Below, piece by piece: positions 1-9,417 of a stretch of 64,000 nt of DNA. This DNA is from Caproicibacter fermentans (GTDB lineage: Bacteria; Bacillota; Clostridia; Oscillospirales; Acutalibacteraceae). The first letter of the stretch is position 1, and each line of letters starts with the position of its first letter. The position numbers and the translations under genes are program-made. The notes beneath the pieces were generated by a model. It searched no databases. It was given only the letters and a program-made list of their open reading frames with translations, and was not told where the DNA came from. Location of the stretch: the NCBI RefSeq assembly GCF_009746625.1, contig NZ_VWXL01000052.1, positions 62,001 through 126,000 of the forward strand, read 5' to 3'.

Positions 1-8
1 CCCCTGAA

Positions 9-2534
9 ATGGACGAAATAGAAGAAAACAGCAGAATTATCAGCGTGGACCTTGAAAAGGAAATGAAAAAATCATTCCTCGATTACTCCATGTCCGTCAT
101 TGTTTCGCGCGCGCTGCCGGATGTGCGCGACGGACTCAAGCCGGTCCACAGAAGAATTCTTTACACCATGTTTCAAAACGGCCTGATGCCGGACAAGGCC
201 TACCGCAAATGCGCCGACACCGTCGGCTCCGTTCTGGGCAGCTACCATCCGCACGGCGACGCTTCGGTCTATGACGCGCTGGTGCGTCTGGCTCAGAATT
301 TTTCCATGCGGTACATGCTGGTCGACGGTCACGGAAACTTCGGTTCCGTGGACGGGGACCCGCCGGCCGCCTACCGTTACACGGAAGCGCGCATGAGCAA
401 GATCGCGCTTGAAATGCTGCAGGATATCGACAAGGAAACCGTCGATTTCCAGCCGAACTACGACGACCGTCTGAAAGAGCCGGTCGTTCTGCCAAGCCAT
501 TTTCCGAACCTTCTGGTCAACGGCTCGACGGGCATCGCCGTCGGTATGGCGACCAATATTCCGCCGCATAATATGCGTGAGGTCATCGACGGCGTCTGCA
601 CCCTGATCGACAACCGCGACGCCACTCTGGAGGACCTGATGCAGAGCATTCAGGGCCCGGATTTCCCGACCGGCGGCATCATCATGGGCCGCAGCGGAAT
701 CCGCGCGGCCTACGGCACGGGGCGCGGCAGGGTCATCGTCCGCGCCCGCGCGGAAATTGAAGAAGAAAAGAACGGGCGGTTCAACATCATCGTGACGGAA
801 CTCCCCTATCAGGTCAATAAGGCGCGGCTGATCGAATCGATCGCGGATCTGGTCAAGGAAAAGCGGATCGAGGGCATTTCCAATATCGAAGACCACTCCG
901 ACCGCGAGGGGATGCACATCGTCATCAACGTCAAGCGCGACGCTTCCCCGCAGATCGTATTAAACCAGCTGTACACCTACACGCAGATGCAGACGACGTT
1001 CGGCGTGAACATGCTCGCCATCGTCAACGGCGAACCGAAAACACTGACGCTGCGCGAAATTCTGCTGGAATACCTGAAATTTCAGGAGGACGTTGTCCGC
1101 CGCCGCACGGAGTACGACCTGAAAAAGGCGCGGGAGCGCGCCCATATTCTGGAAGGGCTGAAAATCGCGGTCGACAATATCGACGAGGTGGTCCGCATCA
1201 TCCGTTCCTCAAAATCCATTCCGGAGGCCCGTTCCCGCCTGAGCGAACGCTTTGGTCTGGACGAAGTGCAGACGCAGGCCATTGTGCAGATGCCGCTCGG
1301 CCGCCTGACCGGTCTGGAACGCCAGAAGCTGGAGGACGAGCTTGCCGCGCTGATGGTCAAAATCGCGGATTACGAGGATATTTTGGCGCATGAGGAGCGC
1401 GTGCTCGCCATCATCAGGGCGGAGGCCGTCGCCGTGCGCGACAAATTCGGCGACGAACGCCGCACGGAAATCGCCGCCGTTACCGGAGAGGTCGATATTG
1501 AAGACCTGATTCCGGTGGAAGAATGCATGCTGACCATGACCAGTTTCGGTTACGTCAAACGCCAGAAAACGGATACGTACCGCACGCAGCGGCGCGGCGG
1601 CCGCGGCGTAAGCGGCATGACTCGGCGCGAGGAGGATGTCGCGACCGACATGTTTGTCATTGGCTCGCACGATTATGTCATGTTCTTTACAAACCTGGGC
1701 CGCGTCTACCGCCTGAAATGCTACGAGATTCCGGAGGGCGCGCGTACGTCCAAGGGAATCAATATCGCGAACCTGCTGCCGATCGCGCAGGAGGAAAAGG
1801 TCACCTCCATGATCCGCGTGCCGGAATTCGACGAGGAAAGCTATCTTGTCATGGTGACGAAAAACGGCATCGTCAAGCGCACGGCACTCTCCGCCTACGA
1901 CACCGCGCGCAAGGGCGGCGTCATCGCGATCGATCTGGACGAAGGCGACGAGCTTTCGTGGGTGCGCATGACAAGCGGGAAGGACGACCTTCTGGTCGCG
2001 ACCAGACAGGGCATGGCGATCCGGTTCAACGAACAGGACGCCCGCGCCATGGGCCGCGCGACCCGCGGTGTGAAGGCAATTTCGCTTGCCGAGGGCGACT
2101 GTGTTGTCGGTATGGTGGTTCTGGTTCCGGGCACGCTGGTGCTGACCGTTTCCGAAACCGGATTCGGCCGTCTGTCGCCGGAAAGCGACTACCGCTCGCA
2201 GTTCCGCGGCGGCAAGGGGCTGATGAATTACCACACGGAGCGCTACGGCAGCGTTGCCGCCATTCAGGCGGTCGGGCTGGACGACGATGTAATTTTGATT
2301 TCCTCCGGCGGAATTATCATCCGGATTCTGGCGAGTTCCATCCGTCAATGCCGCCGCCCGAGCAAGGGCGTGCTGCTGATGCGCCTGACCGAAGACAGCC
2401 GCGTTGTCACGGTGGCCTGCACCGCTCACGACGATGAGGAGGAAGCGGAAGAAGCCGTCGACGACGGAAGCGCGGACGAAGGGGCGGACGGCGCGGACGC
2501 CGGGACGGAAGGCGAACCGGAACAGGAAGTGTAA
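9..2534 (+). CDS. gyrA: DNA gyrase subunit A
   Basis: Breakage-reunion subunit of DNA gyrase, which with GyrB introduces negative supercoils. The protein has 841 residues, the usual GyrA length. The N-terminal domain carries the quinolone-determining stretch HPHGDASVYD (residues 80-89) and the catalytic tyrosine in YRYTEAR (Tyr124). The C-terminal beta-pinwheel contains the GyrA box QRRGGRG near residue 525, which argues for gyrase rather than topoisomerase IV ParC. The tail after about residue 805 is very acidic. The residue aligned to E. coli Ser83 is alanine here (Ala85), a natural variant known to lower fluoroquinolone binding in some gyrases. The start lies 8 bases into the window, so any upstream gyrB is not visible. 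Confidence 0.97.
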   Translation: MDEIEENSRIISVDLEKEMKKSFLDYSMSVIVSRALPDVRDGLKPVHRRILYTMFQNGLMPDKAYRKCADTVGSVLGSYHPHGDASVYDALVRLAQNFSMRYMLVDGHGNFGSVDGDPPAAYRYTEARMSKIALEMLQDIDKETVDFQPNYDDRLKEPVVLPSHFPNLLVNGSTGIAVGMATNIPPHNMREVIDGVCTLIDNRDATLEDLMQSIQGPDFPTGGIIMGRSGIRAAYGTGRGRVIVRARAEIEEEKNGRFNIIVTELPYQVNKARLIESIADLVKEKRIEGISNIEDHSDREGMHIVINVKRDASPQIVLNQLYTYTQMQTTFGVNMLAIVNGEPKTLTLREILLEYLKFQEDVVRRRTEYDLKKARERAHILEGLKIAVDNIDEVVRIIRSSKSIPEARSRLSERFGLDEVQTQAIVQMPLGRLTGLERQKLEDELAALMVKIADYEDILAHEERVLAIIRAEAVAVRDKFGDERRTEIAAVTGEVDIEDLIPVEECMLTMTSFGYVKRQKTDTYRTQRRGGRGVSGMTRREEDVATDMFVIGSHDYVMFFTNLGRVYRLKCYEIPEGARTSKGINIANLLPIAQEEKVTSMIRVPEFDEESYLVMVTKNGIVKRTALSAYDTARKGGVIAIDLDEGDELSWVRMTSGKDDLLVATRQGMAIRFNEQDARAMGRATRGVKAISLAEGDCVVGMVVLVPGTLVLTVSETGFGRLSPESDYRSQFRGGKGLMNYHTERYGSVAAIQAVGLDDDVILISSGGIIIRILASSIRQCRRPSKGVLLMRLTEDSRVVTVACTAHDDEEEAEEAVDDGSADEGADGADAGTEGEPEQEV

Positions 2535-2550
2535 AAGGAGGAACCGCCAG

Positions 2551-3195
2551 ATGAAAAAGAACTTTCCCGCAACCATTTTCGCGGCGGCGTTGGCCCTGAC
2601 CCTTTTGTTGCCGGGGTGTTCGCTGATACACCAATCGCCCGCCGCGTCGTCGGAATCCTCGTCTTCCCAATCGCTGTCGTCGCAGCCGGCGTCCTCTCAG
2701 GATGATCCGTCCTCCGACGGCAGCTCGTCCGATCCGGGGGAACCGCCCGCAGACTCCGAACCGGGCCGCGTGCTGACGATTACGACGGATAACGAGAAAT
2801 TTAATCAGAAGTTCTCTGAAAATCCGGTTGACAAGGCCTATATCAAAGAGTCCGATCAGGCCGTGTCCACCGTCGATATGGTCAACGTTTCTCAAAAATA
2901 CGCCGGGCTGTGGCAGAAAGAGATCGATCACGCGTGGAGTGAGCTGTCACAGAAAATGAGCTCGGATTCAAGCGGAAAGCCCGCCGAGCTGAAGGCGGAG
3001 CAGGAAAAATGGCAAAACGAGAAGGACACCAAGCTGAAAAAGATTGTAAGCGACGCGCTTTCCGGCGGCGGCAGTATGGCGGAGGTTAACGCGGCTTCTC
3101 AGGAAATGGACTTTTACCGCAGCCGCGCGGCGCAGCTTTACCGCGAGTTGTATGATTACGAGAAAAATTATTCTTATGCCTATTCGGCAAAATAA
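2551..3195 (+). CDS. putative lipoprotein of unknown function
   Basis: Predicted exported lipoprotein of 214 residues. Residues 1-22 form a signal peptide ending in the lipobox LLPGC, with Cys23 as lipidation site. A long Ser/Pro-rich linker (about 28-75) is typical of a surface tether. The rest is charged and helical (QKEIDHAWSELSQKM, KAEQEKWQNEKD) and resembles the general layout of DUF1311/LprI-type lysozyme-inhibitor-like proteins, but I cannot assign a family. The start follows AAGGAGG by 8 bases and lies 16 bases after gyrA, so co-transcription with gyrA is likely. Confidence 0.8.
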   Translation: MKKNFPATIFAAALALTLLLPGCSLIHQSPAASSESSSSQSLSSQPASSQDDPSSDGSSSDPGEPPADSEPGRVLTITTDNEKFNQKFSENPVDKAYIKESDQAVSTVDMVNVSQKYAGLWQKEIDHAWSELSQKMSSDSSGKPAELKAEQEKWQNEKDTKLKKIVSDALSGGGSMAEVNAASQEMDFYRSRAAQLYRELYDYEKNYSYAYSAK

Positions 3196-3311
3196 CTCTT
3201 AATATTACAAATTGTATTGTGTGATGTTCTTTAAAAATATCAACATTATTTTGGAATTGACTGGAAATTCGCCCCAAAGAAAAATGGGCTCAGCGCGAAA
3301 ATTCGATTCCT

Positions 3312-3340
3312 TTGGCTATATTCAGTTATATTACTATAAA
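3312..3340 (+). promoter_or_regulatory. sigma-A-type promoter before the Nudix gene
   Basis: TTGGCT, 17-base spacer, TATAAA. The start codon of the Nudix gene is 28 bases downstream of the -10 box. Confidence 0.5.
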
Positions 3341-3368
3341 AAAATACTATTTGTAAAGCTGGTACAAC

Positions 3369-3914
3369 ATGAAACTGACGGAAAAAACACTGGAACAAAA
3401 CTATCTTTACCGCGGTAAAATTCTGGATTTACACGTCGATCGGGCGGAGCTGATCGACGGGCGGATCGTCAAGCGGGAATGCGTCGACCACCGGGGCGGC
3501 GTCAGCGTCGCGGTCCTGACGGAGCGGAACGAAATGCTGTTCGTCCGCCAGTACCGGTACCCGTACCATGAAGTTGTGCTGGAGGCCCCGGCCGGCAAAT
3601 TGGAAGAGGGAGAAGATCCGTTTGAAGCCGCGAAGCGCGAACAGCGCGAGGAGACCGGAACAACCGGAAAGAATTACCTCGACCTGGGCAGGCTCTACCC
3701 GTCCCCCGGTTATACGAACGAAATCATCTTTCTTTACGCCTGCCGCGTGGAGTCCTGCGGGGAGCTTGACCTGGACGAGGGCGAGTTTCTGGAGGTCGAG
3801 AAGATTTCGCTGGAGCAGGCGGAACAAATGATCATGACCGGCGAAATCGTGGACGCGAAAACACAGGTCCTTATTTTAAAAGCGGCCCGGCTCGTCAGGG
3901 AAAAAAAATTGTAA
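3369..3914 (+). CDS. Nudix hydrolase, ADP-ribose pyrophosphatase type
   Basis: Hydrolyses nucleoside-diphosphate-linked compounds, most likely ADP-ribose to AMP and ribose 5-phosphate. The protein has 181 residues, usual for the NudF/YqkG family. The Nudix box is complete at residues 76-98 (GKLEEGEDPFEAAKREQREETG), with the metal-binding REQREE core. The preceding RQYRYPYHEVVLEAPAG stretch is the substrate-binding strand typical of ADP-ribose pyrophosphatases. The gene is monocistronic: it has its own promoter and an intrinsic terminator about 60 bases downstream. Both flanks are AT-rich and share a 12-base repeat (3343-3354 and 3913-3924). Confidence 0.9.
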   Translation: MKLTEKTLEQNYLYRGKILDLHVDRAELIDGRIVKRECVDHRGGVSVAVLTERNEMLFVRQYRYPYHEVVLEAPAGKLEEGEDPFEAAKREQREETGTTGKNYLDLGRLYPSPGYTNEIIFLYACRVESCGELDLDEGEFLEVEKISLEQAEQMIMTGEIVDAKTQVLILKAARLVREKKL

Positions 3915-3973
3915 TACTATTTGTTACTATTAGTCTATTTATTACAAATAGTTTTAGAATAGGCGATAAGAAA

Positions 3974-4004
3974 AAAAGACGGGGATAGTTTCTCCTCGTC
4001 TTTT
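3974..4004 (+). terminator. intrinsic terminator after Nudix gene
   Basis: A 12-bp stem AAAAGACGGGGA paired with TCCTCGTCTTTT (one G-U pair) and a 7-base loop. A-tract and T-tract on the two sides would let it work in both directions. Confidence 0.75.
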
Positions 4005-4114
4005 CATGCGGTTTGAAAAAGTTTTCAACATTTTTTTCCGCAACGGTTGAAAATTTCCCGCCGTACGCTTTGACGGGCCAGCCGGTCGGGTTCGCTTTTT
4101 AAGGAGGAAAACAG

Positions 4115-4444
4115 ATGGATCCTTTGAAAGAAAAAAAGACGCAGGACAATGACCTGATTCGGTCGATCACGTACTATGCGTCTTTTCAGCCGTTTGTCGG
4201 TTTGTGTTCGTCTGTGATCAGCGGGCTCTTTCTGTTTTTCAAAGGCGAGCCGTGGTCCCTGGCCATGCTGCTGTACGTCGCGATTCCTTTTTTAGGATTT
4301 ACGGCCATTTATGCCGTGATAGCGGTTTATATGAAAACAAAACACGACAGAATGGTTCCGTTTGTCAATCGAAAAGTCAGAATTCCGACGATCGTGATCC
4401 TGATTGTATTGGTATGCTTTCAAATAGTAAACAGTGTGATTTGA
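4115..4444 (+). CDS. small membrane protein, unknown
   Basis: A 109-residue protein with about three hydrophobic segments (residues 24-42, 47-70 and 88-108) and a charged N-terminus. No family recognised. The start follows a strong AAGGAGG site. It is alone between the Nudix terminator and the convergent DUF1015 gene. A plain inner-membrane protein is all that can be said. Confidence 0.7.
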   Translation: MDPLKEKKTQDNDLIRSITYYASFQPFVGLCSSVISGLFLFFKGEPWSLAMLLYVAIPFLGFTAIYAVIAVYMKTKHDRMVPFVNRKVRIPTIVILIVLVCFQIVNSVI

Positions 4445-4445
4445 A

Positions 4446-4474
4446 AGCACGGACGGGAACCCGCCGCTTTTTTC
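4446..4474. terminator. hairpin between convergent genes
   Basis: Imperfect GC-rich stem (CGGACGGG with CCCGCCG) followed by a six-T run on the plus strand, between the stops of the 4115 gene and the DUF1015 gene. Confidence 0.5.
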
Positions 4475-5747
4475 AGTCGATTTGATTTATGACCAGGCCG
4501 GTGATCAGCTTCGGGTAAAAATAGGTGGATTTCTGCGGCATCTTTTCCCCCGCCGCGGCAACGTCGCGGATTTCCTGCACGCGGGTCGGGTTTAAAAGGA
4601 ACGCGCACTGGCTTTCCCCGGTTTGCACGGAAGCGATCGCTTCCTCCATCGAGCGGGTGTAGACCAGATTCTTCTGGTTTGCCATGTTTTCCCGGTCGAT
4701 GCCGAGCAGGCGCTCCAAAATCAGCGAATGAAGCACGGAAACGTCCAGTCCGCGGTACGCTTCGCTTTTCTCCGGCAGCAGCCGCGCCATGACGGCTTCG
4801 TCCTTCAGAACCAGCAGAGTCCACTCTTCCCCGCCGCAGTAGCAGGCAAAAGCCTTTTTCCCCTGCCGGTACAGCGCGTCGAGCTTCGCGGAGATTTCAC
4901 CGACCGGCGAATGCGCTGTGACTTCAAAATAGGATTCGCAGGCTTTCATCAGTTTTTCGCCGCTGAATTCCCGCAGACCGCGGACCATGCGGTGAGTCGG
5001 GAACACAACCAGCCCGTCGTTTTCCATGTCGACCAGCATCATCATCACGTAGTCTTCCCCGCCCGTCGCTTTTCCCTGCTCGCGCAGGCTGTTGCGGTAG
5101 TTCAGCGCGGTTTCATAGCGGTGATGCCCGTCCGCAATATAGAGCCTGCGGCTTTCGAAATCCTCGCCGATTGCCCGGATGGCGACGGGGTCGTTGACCA
5201 GCCACATCCGGTGGGTCACGCCGCCGCCGTCGCGGAATTCATAGCGCGGCTCCCCGGAGGAAAGCGCGTCGATCCGGCCGCGGGTGATGTGGCTCTCGTC
5301 GTTGTAAAGCGAGTAAATCTGGCTGAAATTGCAGCCGGTCGCGTTCATCAGGCGAAAACGGTCCTCTTTCGCCTTGGAGAGGGTTTCCTCGTGCGGAAGG
5401 ATGATTCCTTTCGAAAATTCTTCCAGCTTCACAAGGCAGATCAATCCTTTTACCTTTTTTGTCTGCCCGTATGCCGTGAATTCCTCTTCGTAAAGGTACA
5501 GCCCCGGGTCGGTGTCTCTGCGAAGAATACCGCCGTCAAGCCAGTTTTTCAGGGTCTGTCCCGCTTCGGCGTAGGGATTTTCCCCTTCCCTCGGCAGTTC
5601 GAGCCGGATGACGTTGCAGGGGTTTTCCAGAAGCAGCGCCCGGCGTTCCTCCTCGCTGATGATGTCGTAGGGGGGGCAGGTCAGGGACGGGATGTCTCCC
5701 GCTTTGTCCGTGAAACGAAGCGCGCGAAAGGGTTTGATTTCAGCCAT
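4473..5747 (-). CDS. DUF1015 family protein
   Basis: A 424-residue cytosolic protein of the DUF1015 family, common in Clostridia and of unknown biochemical role. Diagnostic features are the N-terminal FRALRF and CPPYDIISEEE segment (residues 6-32) and the central ADGHHRYETAL motif near residue 205. It stands alone and is divergent from the ABC operon at 6007. The 259-base intergenic region becomes very AT-rich near 5900-5990 and probably holds both promoters. In other genomes the family is sometimes placed beside serine or cofactor metabolism genes; nothing here supports that. Confidence 0.88.
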   Translation of the reverse strand: MAEIKPFRALRFTDKAGDIPSLTCPPYDIISEEERRALLLENPCNVIRLELPREGENPYAEAGQTLKNWLDGGILRRDTDPGLYLYEEEFTAYGQTKKVKGLICLVKLEEFSKGIILPHEETLSKAKEDRFRLMNATGCNFSQIYSLYNDESHITRGRIDALSSGEPRYEFRDGGGVTHRMWLVNDPVAIRAIGEDFESRRLYIADGHHRYETALNYRNSLREQGKATGGEDYVMMMLVDMENDGLVVFPTHRMVRGLREFSGEKLMKACESYFEVTAHSPVGEISAKLDALYRQGKKAFACYCGGEEWTLLVLKDEAVMARLLPEKSEAYRGLDVSVLHSLILERLLGIDRENMANQKNLVYTRSMEEAIASVQTGESQCAFLLNPTRVQEIRDVAAAGEKMPQKSTYFYPKLITGLVINQID

Positions 5748-6006
5748 AATTTCTCGATTCTCCTTTTATTTTGGTGCGGTTTAAAAACAGGGAAGCGCCC
5801 CGGCGCGGGGAGCGTCGGCCGGCCCCGGGAGGAGCGGGCGCGAACCGGCCTTACGGATGGTTTCATTATACCGGAACGCGGATTTGATGTCAAAGTCGGA
5901 ATGTTTATAAAATAATTCGGAATAATTTAAAAAATGTTTACATTTTTCTAATTTGATATTGTTAGAATGAAACAGTACGCTTGATATGATACTAGGAGGG
6001 ACAAAA

Positions 6007-6978
6007 ATGATTGAGGTTAAAAACCTCACGAAACGGTACGGGGAGAACATTGCCCTGAACAACATCAGTTTTACCGTCGGGGAGAATACCATCATCGGCT
6101 TTCTGGGACCGAACGGCGCCGGAAAGTCGACAACCATGAATATCATCACCGGGTATCTTTCCGCCAGTTCCGGTTCCGTCAAGGTCGGCGGATTCGACAC
6201 GCTGGACCAGCCGAACGAGGCGAAGCGCATGATCGGCTACCTGCCGGAGCTGCCTCCGCTTTACATGGACATGACAGTAAAGGAATACCTGAACTTTGTC
6301 TATGAACTGAAGAAAGTGACGCTGCCGCGCGAAAAGCACCTCCGCGAAATCTGCGCTCTGGTAAAAATACTGGATGTCAGCCGCCGGCTGATCGGCAACC
6401 TGTCGAAAGGTTACCGGCAGCGCGTCGGTCTTGCCCAGGCTCTCGTTGGGAACCCTCCTGTCTTAATACTGGACGAGCCGACCGTCGGCCTCGACCCCAA
6501 GCAGATCATCGAGGTCAGAAACCTGATTAAAGGTCTCGGAAAAAATCATACCGTCATTTTAAGCTCTCATATCCTGCCGGAGATTCAGGCGGTCGCGGAC
6601 CGCATTCTGGTTGTCAACCGGGGCAGTCTGGTGGCGGACGGAACCCCGTTCGAGCTGGAACACAGCATGTCTGCGGAACACCATCTTTCGGTGCGGATGG
6701 AAGGCGCCGCGGAGGAAGTCGAAAAGGCCCTGCGCGGCATGAGATTTGTGCAGGGCGTGCAGAACTTCGGCGAAAAGGAACCGGGCGTGTGGGAATACGA
6801 AATCTCGGTTGCGGAAGGCGAAGATCTGCGCAGGGCGCTGTTCTCGCTCGCGTCGAAACGGAACTGGCCGGTTCTTTCCATGACAAGCTCGGACCTGTCG
6901 CTGGAAGACGTGTTCCTCCGTCTGACCGGTTCGGCCTATTTGCAGGATAATCTGACGAAAGGCGGGGACGCACAGTGA
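6007..6978 (+). CDS. ABC transporter ATP-binding protein (GldA-like)
   Basis: ATPase of a multi-gene ABC exporter-type complex. The protein has 323 residues with Walker A GPNGAGKS (34-41), signature LSKGYRQR (132-139), Walker B LILDEP (153-158) and the switch histidine in LSSHIL. Start chosen at ATG 6007, 6 bases after AGGAGGG; an upstream ATG at 5986 overlaps that site and is unlikely. It overlaps the permease by 4 bases and heads a four-gene operon whose order (ATPase, permease, GldG-like, DUF4340) matches the gliding-motility-style GldAFG arrangement. In Clostridia these are presumed envelope transporters without gliding. Confidence 0.92.
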   Translation: MIEVKNLTKRYGENIALNNISFTVGENTIIGFLGPNGAGKSTTMNIITGYLSASSGSVKVGGFDTLDQPNEAKRMIGYLPELPPLYMDMTVKEYLNFVYELKKVTLPREKHLREICALVKILDVSRRLIGNLSKGYRQRVGLAQALVGNPPVLILDEPTVGLDPKQIIEVRNLIKGLGKNHTVILSSHILPEIQAVADRILVVNRGSLVADGTPFELEHSMSAEHHLSVRMEGAAEEVEKALRGMRFVQGVQNFGEKEPGVWEYEISVAEGEDLRRALFSLASKRNWPVLSMTSSDLSLEDVFLRLTGSAYLQDNLTKGGDAQ

Positions 6979-7682
6979 ACGCGATTGCAAAAAAGGAACT
7001 GAAATCCTATTTTCTTTCCCCCATCGGTTATGTTTTCGTGGGGGTCGTCCTGCTTCTGTTCGGTTATTATTTCTATCAGGTGATCCGAATCGGCTCATCC
7101 TCCTATGTGCCGGAGGTTTACGGCACCATGTTCATCTGGAGCATGATGTTCCTGCCGATCCTTACGATGCGCAGCTTCAGCGACGAAATGAAAAACCATA
7201 CGGACCAGGGGCTTCTGACCGCTCCGGTCGGGGTCGGCGCCATTGTGTTCGGCAAATTTCTGGCGGCGTTTCTCGTCTTTGCCATCACGATGGGCCTGAG
7301 CCTGATTCCGGTTGTGATCATCTCGTTCTTCTCCTCCTCCCTGGGGTGGGGAACCGTGTTCGGAACCGTGCTCGGTTCGCTTCTGTACGGCGCGGCCATG
7401 GTTTCCATCGGGGTTTTTATTTCTTCCCTGACACAGAGCCAGATCGTCGCGGCGATCGCGACGTTCGGCGTTTCGATCCTGCTCCTGGTCATCAACCAGA
7501 TGAGCGGCCTGGTTACGAACACATTCTTTTCCAACCTGCTTTCCTGGATTTCTTTTGACACAAGGTACCAGCCGTTTACCAAGGGAATTTTCAATCTTTC
7601 CAGTATCGTGTTCTTTCTCAGCGTTGTGGCGGTTTTTGTTTTCCTGACCGCGCGCAAGCTGGAAAGCAAGAGATGGGGCTAA
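6975..7682 (+). CDS. ABC transporter permease (GldF-like, ABC-2 type)
   Basis: A 235-residue membrane protein with about six transmembrane segments (roughly 15-37, 55-72, 95-125, 135-160, 165-185, 205-228). N-terminal MNAIAKKELKSYFLSPIGY is the classic opening of GldF/NosY-type ABC-2 permeases. Translationally coupled to the ATPase (ATGA-type overlap) and followed within 15 bases by the GldG-like gene. Substrate unknown. Confidence 0.9.
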   Translation: MNAIAKKELKSYFLSPIGYVFVGVVLLLFGYYFYQVIRIGSSSYVPEVYGTMFIWSMMFLPILTMRSFSDEMKNHTDQGLLTAPVGVGAIVFGKFLAAFLVFAITMGLSLIPVVIISFFSSSLGWGTVFGTVLGSLLYGAAMVSIGVFISSLTQSQIVAAIATFGVSILLLVINQMSGLVTNTFFSNLLSWISFDTRYQPFTKGIFNLSSIVFFLSVVAVFVFLTARKLESKRWG

Positions 7683-7696
7683 GGGGGATGAATGAA

Positions 7697-9415
7697 ATGA
7701 ATCAGGAAAAAGACCCGCGCACCGGCGCAGCCGTCCCGGAGGAAGAAATCCCCGAGGAAAAGGCCGCCGGGACGCAACAGGCCGAGGCTGAAAATCAGCA
7801 GGAATCCCCCGCCGAAACAGAGACCCCGGACGCCGGGCAAAATCCGGGGCCGGAAGAGAAAAAAGAGGATTCCCAAAAGACCGATAAAGAGAAAAAGGGC
7901 GGCGGCAAGCCAAAAAAAGACCATTCCGAGTTTTTCAAAAGCAGCAAATTCCGCCACGGTTCGATTTCCACCGCGTTTACCGCGGGCTTTATCGTCGTGG
8001 TGGTTCTGGTGAACATTCTGGTCGGAATCGTCGGCGAGCGTTTTCCGTCCGTCAATCTGGATCTGACGAAGACCGGTTCGAACTCCCTTTCATCCGAAGG
8101 CCTGAAGGCGGTCGACAAGGTGAGCCTTGCGACAACCGTCTATGTCTGCGCGACCAAGCAGCAGGTGGAGGGCGACCAGATTTACGCGGACCAGGGGCTG
8201 AAATACAGTCAGGTCGGCAGTCTCCTCGCGAAAATGGCGGAGCGCAATTCGAAGATTCAGGTGCAGTACATCGATCTTGACAAGAACCCGACCTTCGCGT
8301 CGGAGTACCAGAGCGACAGCCTGACCGCCGGCGACTTGATTGTCAAGACCGACAAGCGTCACCGCGTGCTGACGTATTCCGACCTGTTCAACATCCAGTA
8401 CTCGCAGGATTATTCCTCCTCTCAGGTGTATTCGAACGTGGAGGGCGCTCTGGTTTCCGCGCTGAACGCGGTTACCTCCGAAAAGCTGCCGATTGTGGCG
8501 TTCGACACCGGCCACGCCGAACAGCAGGACATGACCGGCTATCAAAAGCTGCTGAACAACAACAGCTTTGAAACCAAGAGCTTTAATCTTCTGACGGACG
8601 CGATTCCGGACAACACACAGATGATCGTCCTCAGCCTGCCGACCCGCGACTACACGGACGACGAGATCAAAAAGCTTTCCGATTTTCTCGGCAGCAAGAC
8701 TCTTGCGGGCGACCGTTCTCTGATGGTGACGTTTTCGCCGAGTCAGGCGTCCCTGCCGAAGCTTGCCACCTTCCTGGAAGAGTGGGGCATTCAGGTGCCG
8801 CAGGCGGTCGTTGTGGAATCGGACCAGTCGAAATTCATTTCAAACAACCCTTCGGATATTCTCTCCGATATTCAGAGCGATCTGCAGATTAAAAAGACCA
8901 GCGACGGCAGCGCGCCGGATTACGGCTATTTCGTCACGCCGCAGTCCTGCCCGGTCAAACTTCTGTTTGAAACCAAGGGCGGCAAACACACCTATTCGCT
9001 CGCGAAAAGCTCCGATTCCTGTTACCTGGTGGACAACGGCACCCAATCGACGGACAATCTGCCGAAGCAGGCCAGCAACACCGCCGCCCTTTCGCAGGAA
9101 ACGGTGAAAAACGGGGATAAGGACTACAACGCGAACGTGATCGCGGTCGGAGGCTCCTCGCTGTTTACCAGCCAGATCATCAACTCCAGCGCGTTCGGCA
9201 ACGGGACCTATATGGTGGACCTTGCGAAATACGCGACCGGAACGGCCGATTCCTCCAGCGAGGTACAGCTTACCACACAGCCGCTGAACGCGCAGGATAT
9301 CACGATGACGTCCCAGGTCAGCACGTTCCTCGGCCTCGGCGTGTTCGTCCTCCTGATCCCGCTGATCGTCGCGGTTCTCGGAATCTGGGTATACAATAAG
9401 AGGAGGCATCTGTAA
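7697..9415 (+). CDS. GldG-like ABC auxiliary membrane protein
   Basis: Large extracytoplasmic partner of the ABC system, 572 residues from this start. The first 90 residues are highly acidic and low-complexity (Glu/Pro/Lys-rich) and presumably cytosolic. Then come one transmembrane segment (about 105-127), the family motif FPSVNLDLTKTGSNSLS, a long GldG/ABC_transp_aux domain, and a C-terminal transmembrane helix with a short basic tail (NKRRHL). ATG 7697 is preferred because it lies 9 bases after the GGGGG site; ATG 7688 would abut that site. It ends 2 bases before the DUF4340 gene. Confidence 0.85.
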   Translation: MNQEKDPRTGAAVPEEEIPEEKAAGTQQAEAENQQESPAETETPDAGQNPGPEEKKEDSQKTDKEKKGGGKPKKDHSEFFKSSKFRHGSISTAFTAGFIVVVVLVNILVGIVGERFPSVNLDLTKTGSNSLSSEGLKAVDKVSLATTVYVCATKQQVEGDQIYADQGLKYSQVGSLLAKMAERNSKIQVQYIDLDKNPTFASEYQSDSLTAGDLIVKTDKRHRVLTYSDLFNIQYSQDYSSSQVYSNVEGALVSALNAVTSEKLPIVAFDTGHAEQQDMTGYQKLLNNNSFETKSFNLLTDAIPDNTQMIVLSLPTRDYTDDEIKKLSDFLGSKTLAGDRSLMVTFSPSQASLPKLATFLEEWGIQVPQAVVVESDQSKFISNNPSDILSDIQSDLQIKKTSDGSAPDYGYFVTPQSCPVKLLFETKGGKHTYSLAKSSDSCYLVDNGTQSTDNLPKQASNTAALSQETVKNGDKDYNANVIAVGGSSLFTSQIINSSAFGNGTYMVDLAKYATGTADSSSEVQLTTQPLNAQDITMTSQVSTFLGLGVFVLLIPLIVAVLGIWVYNKRRHL

Positions 9416-9417
9416 GG

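Noticed and set aside
72-917. A 281-codon minus-strand open frame inside gyrA, and similar long frames such as 49410-51488 and 46100-47368.
   Set aside because: Antisense to clearly coding conserved genes in GC-rich sequence; no ribosome site and no family features.
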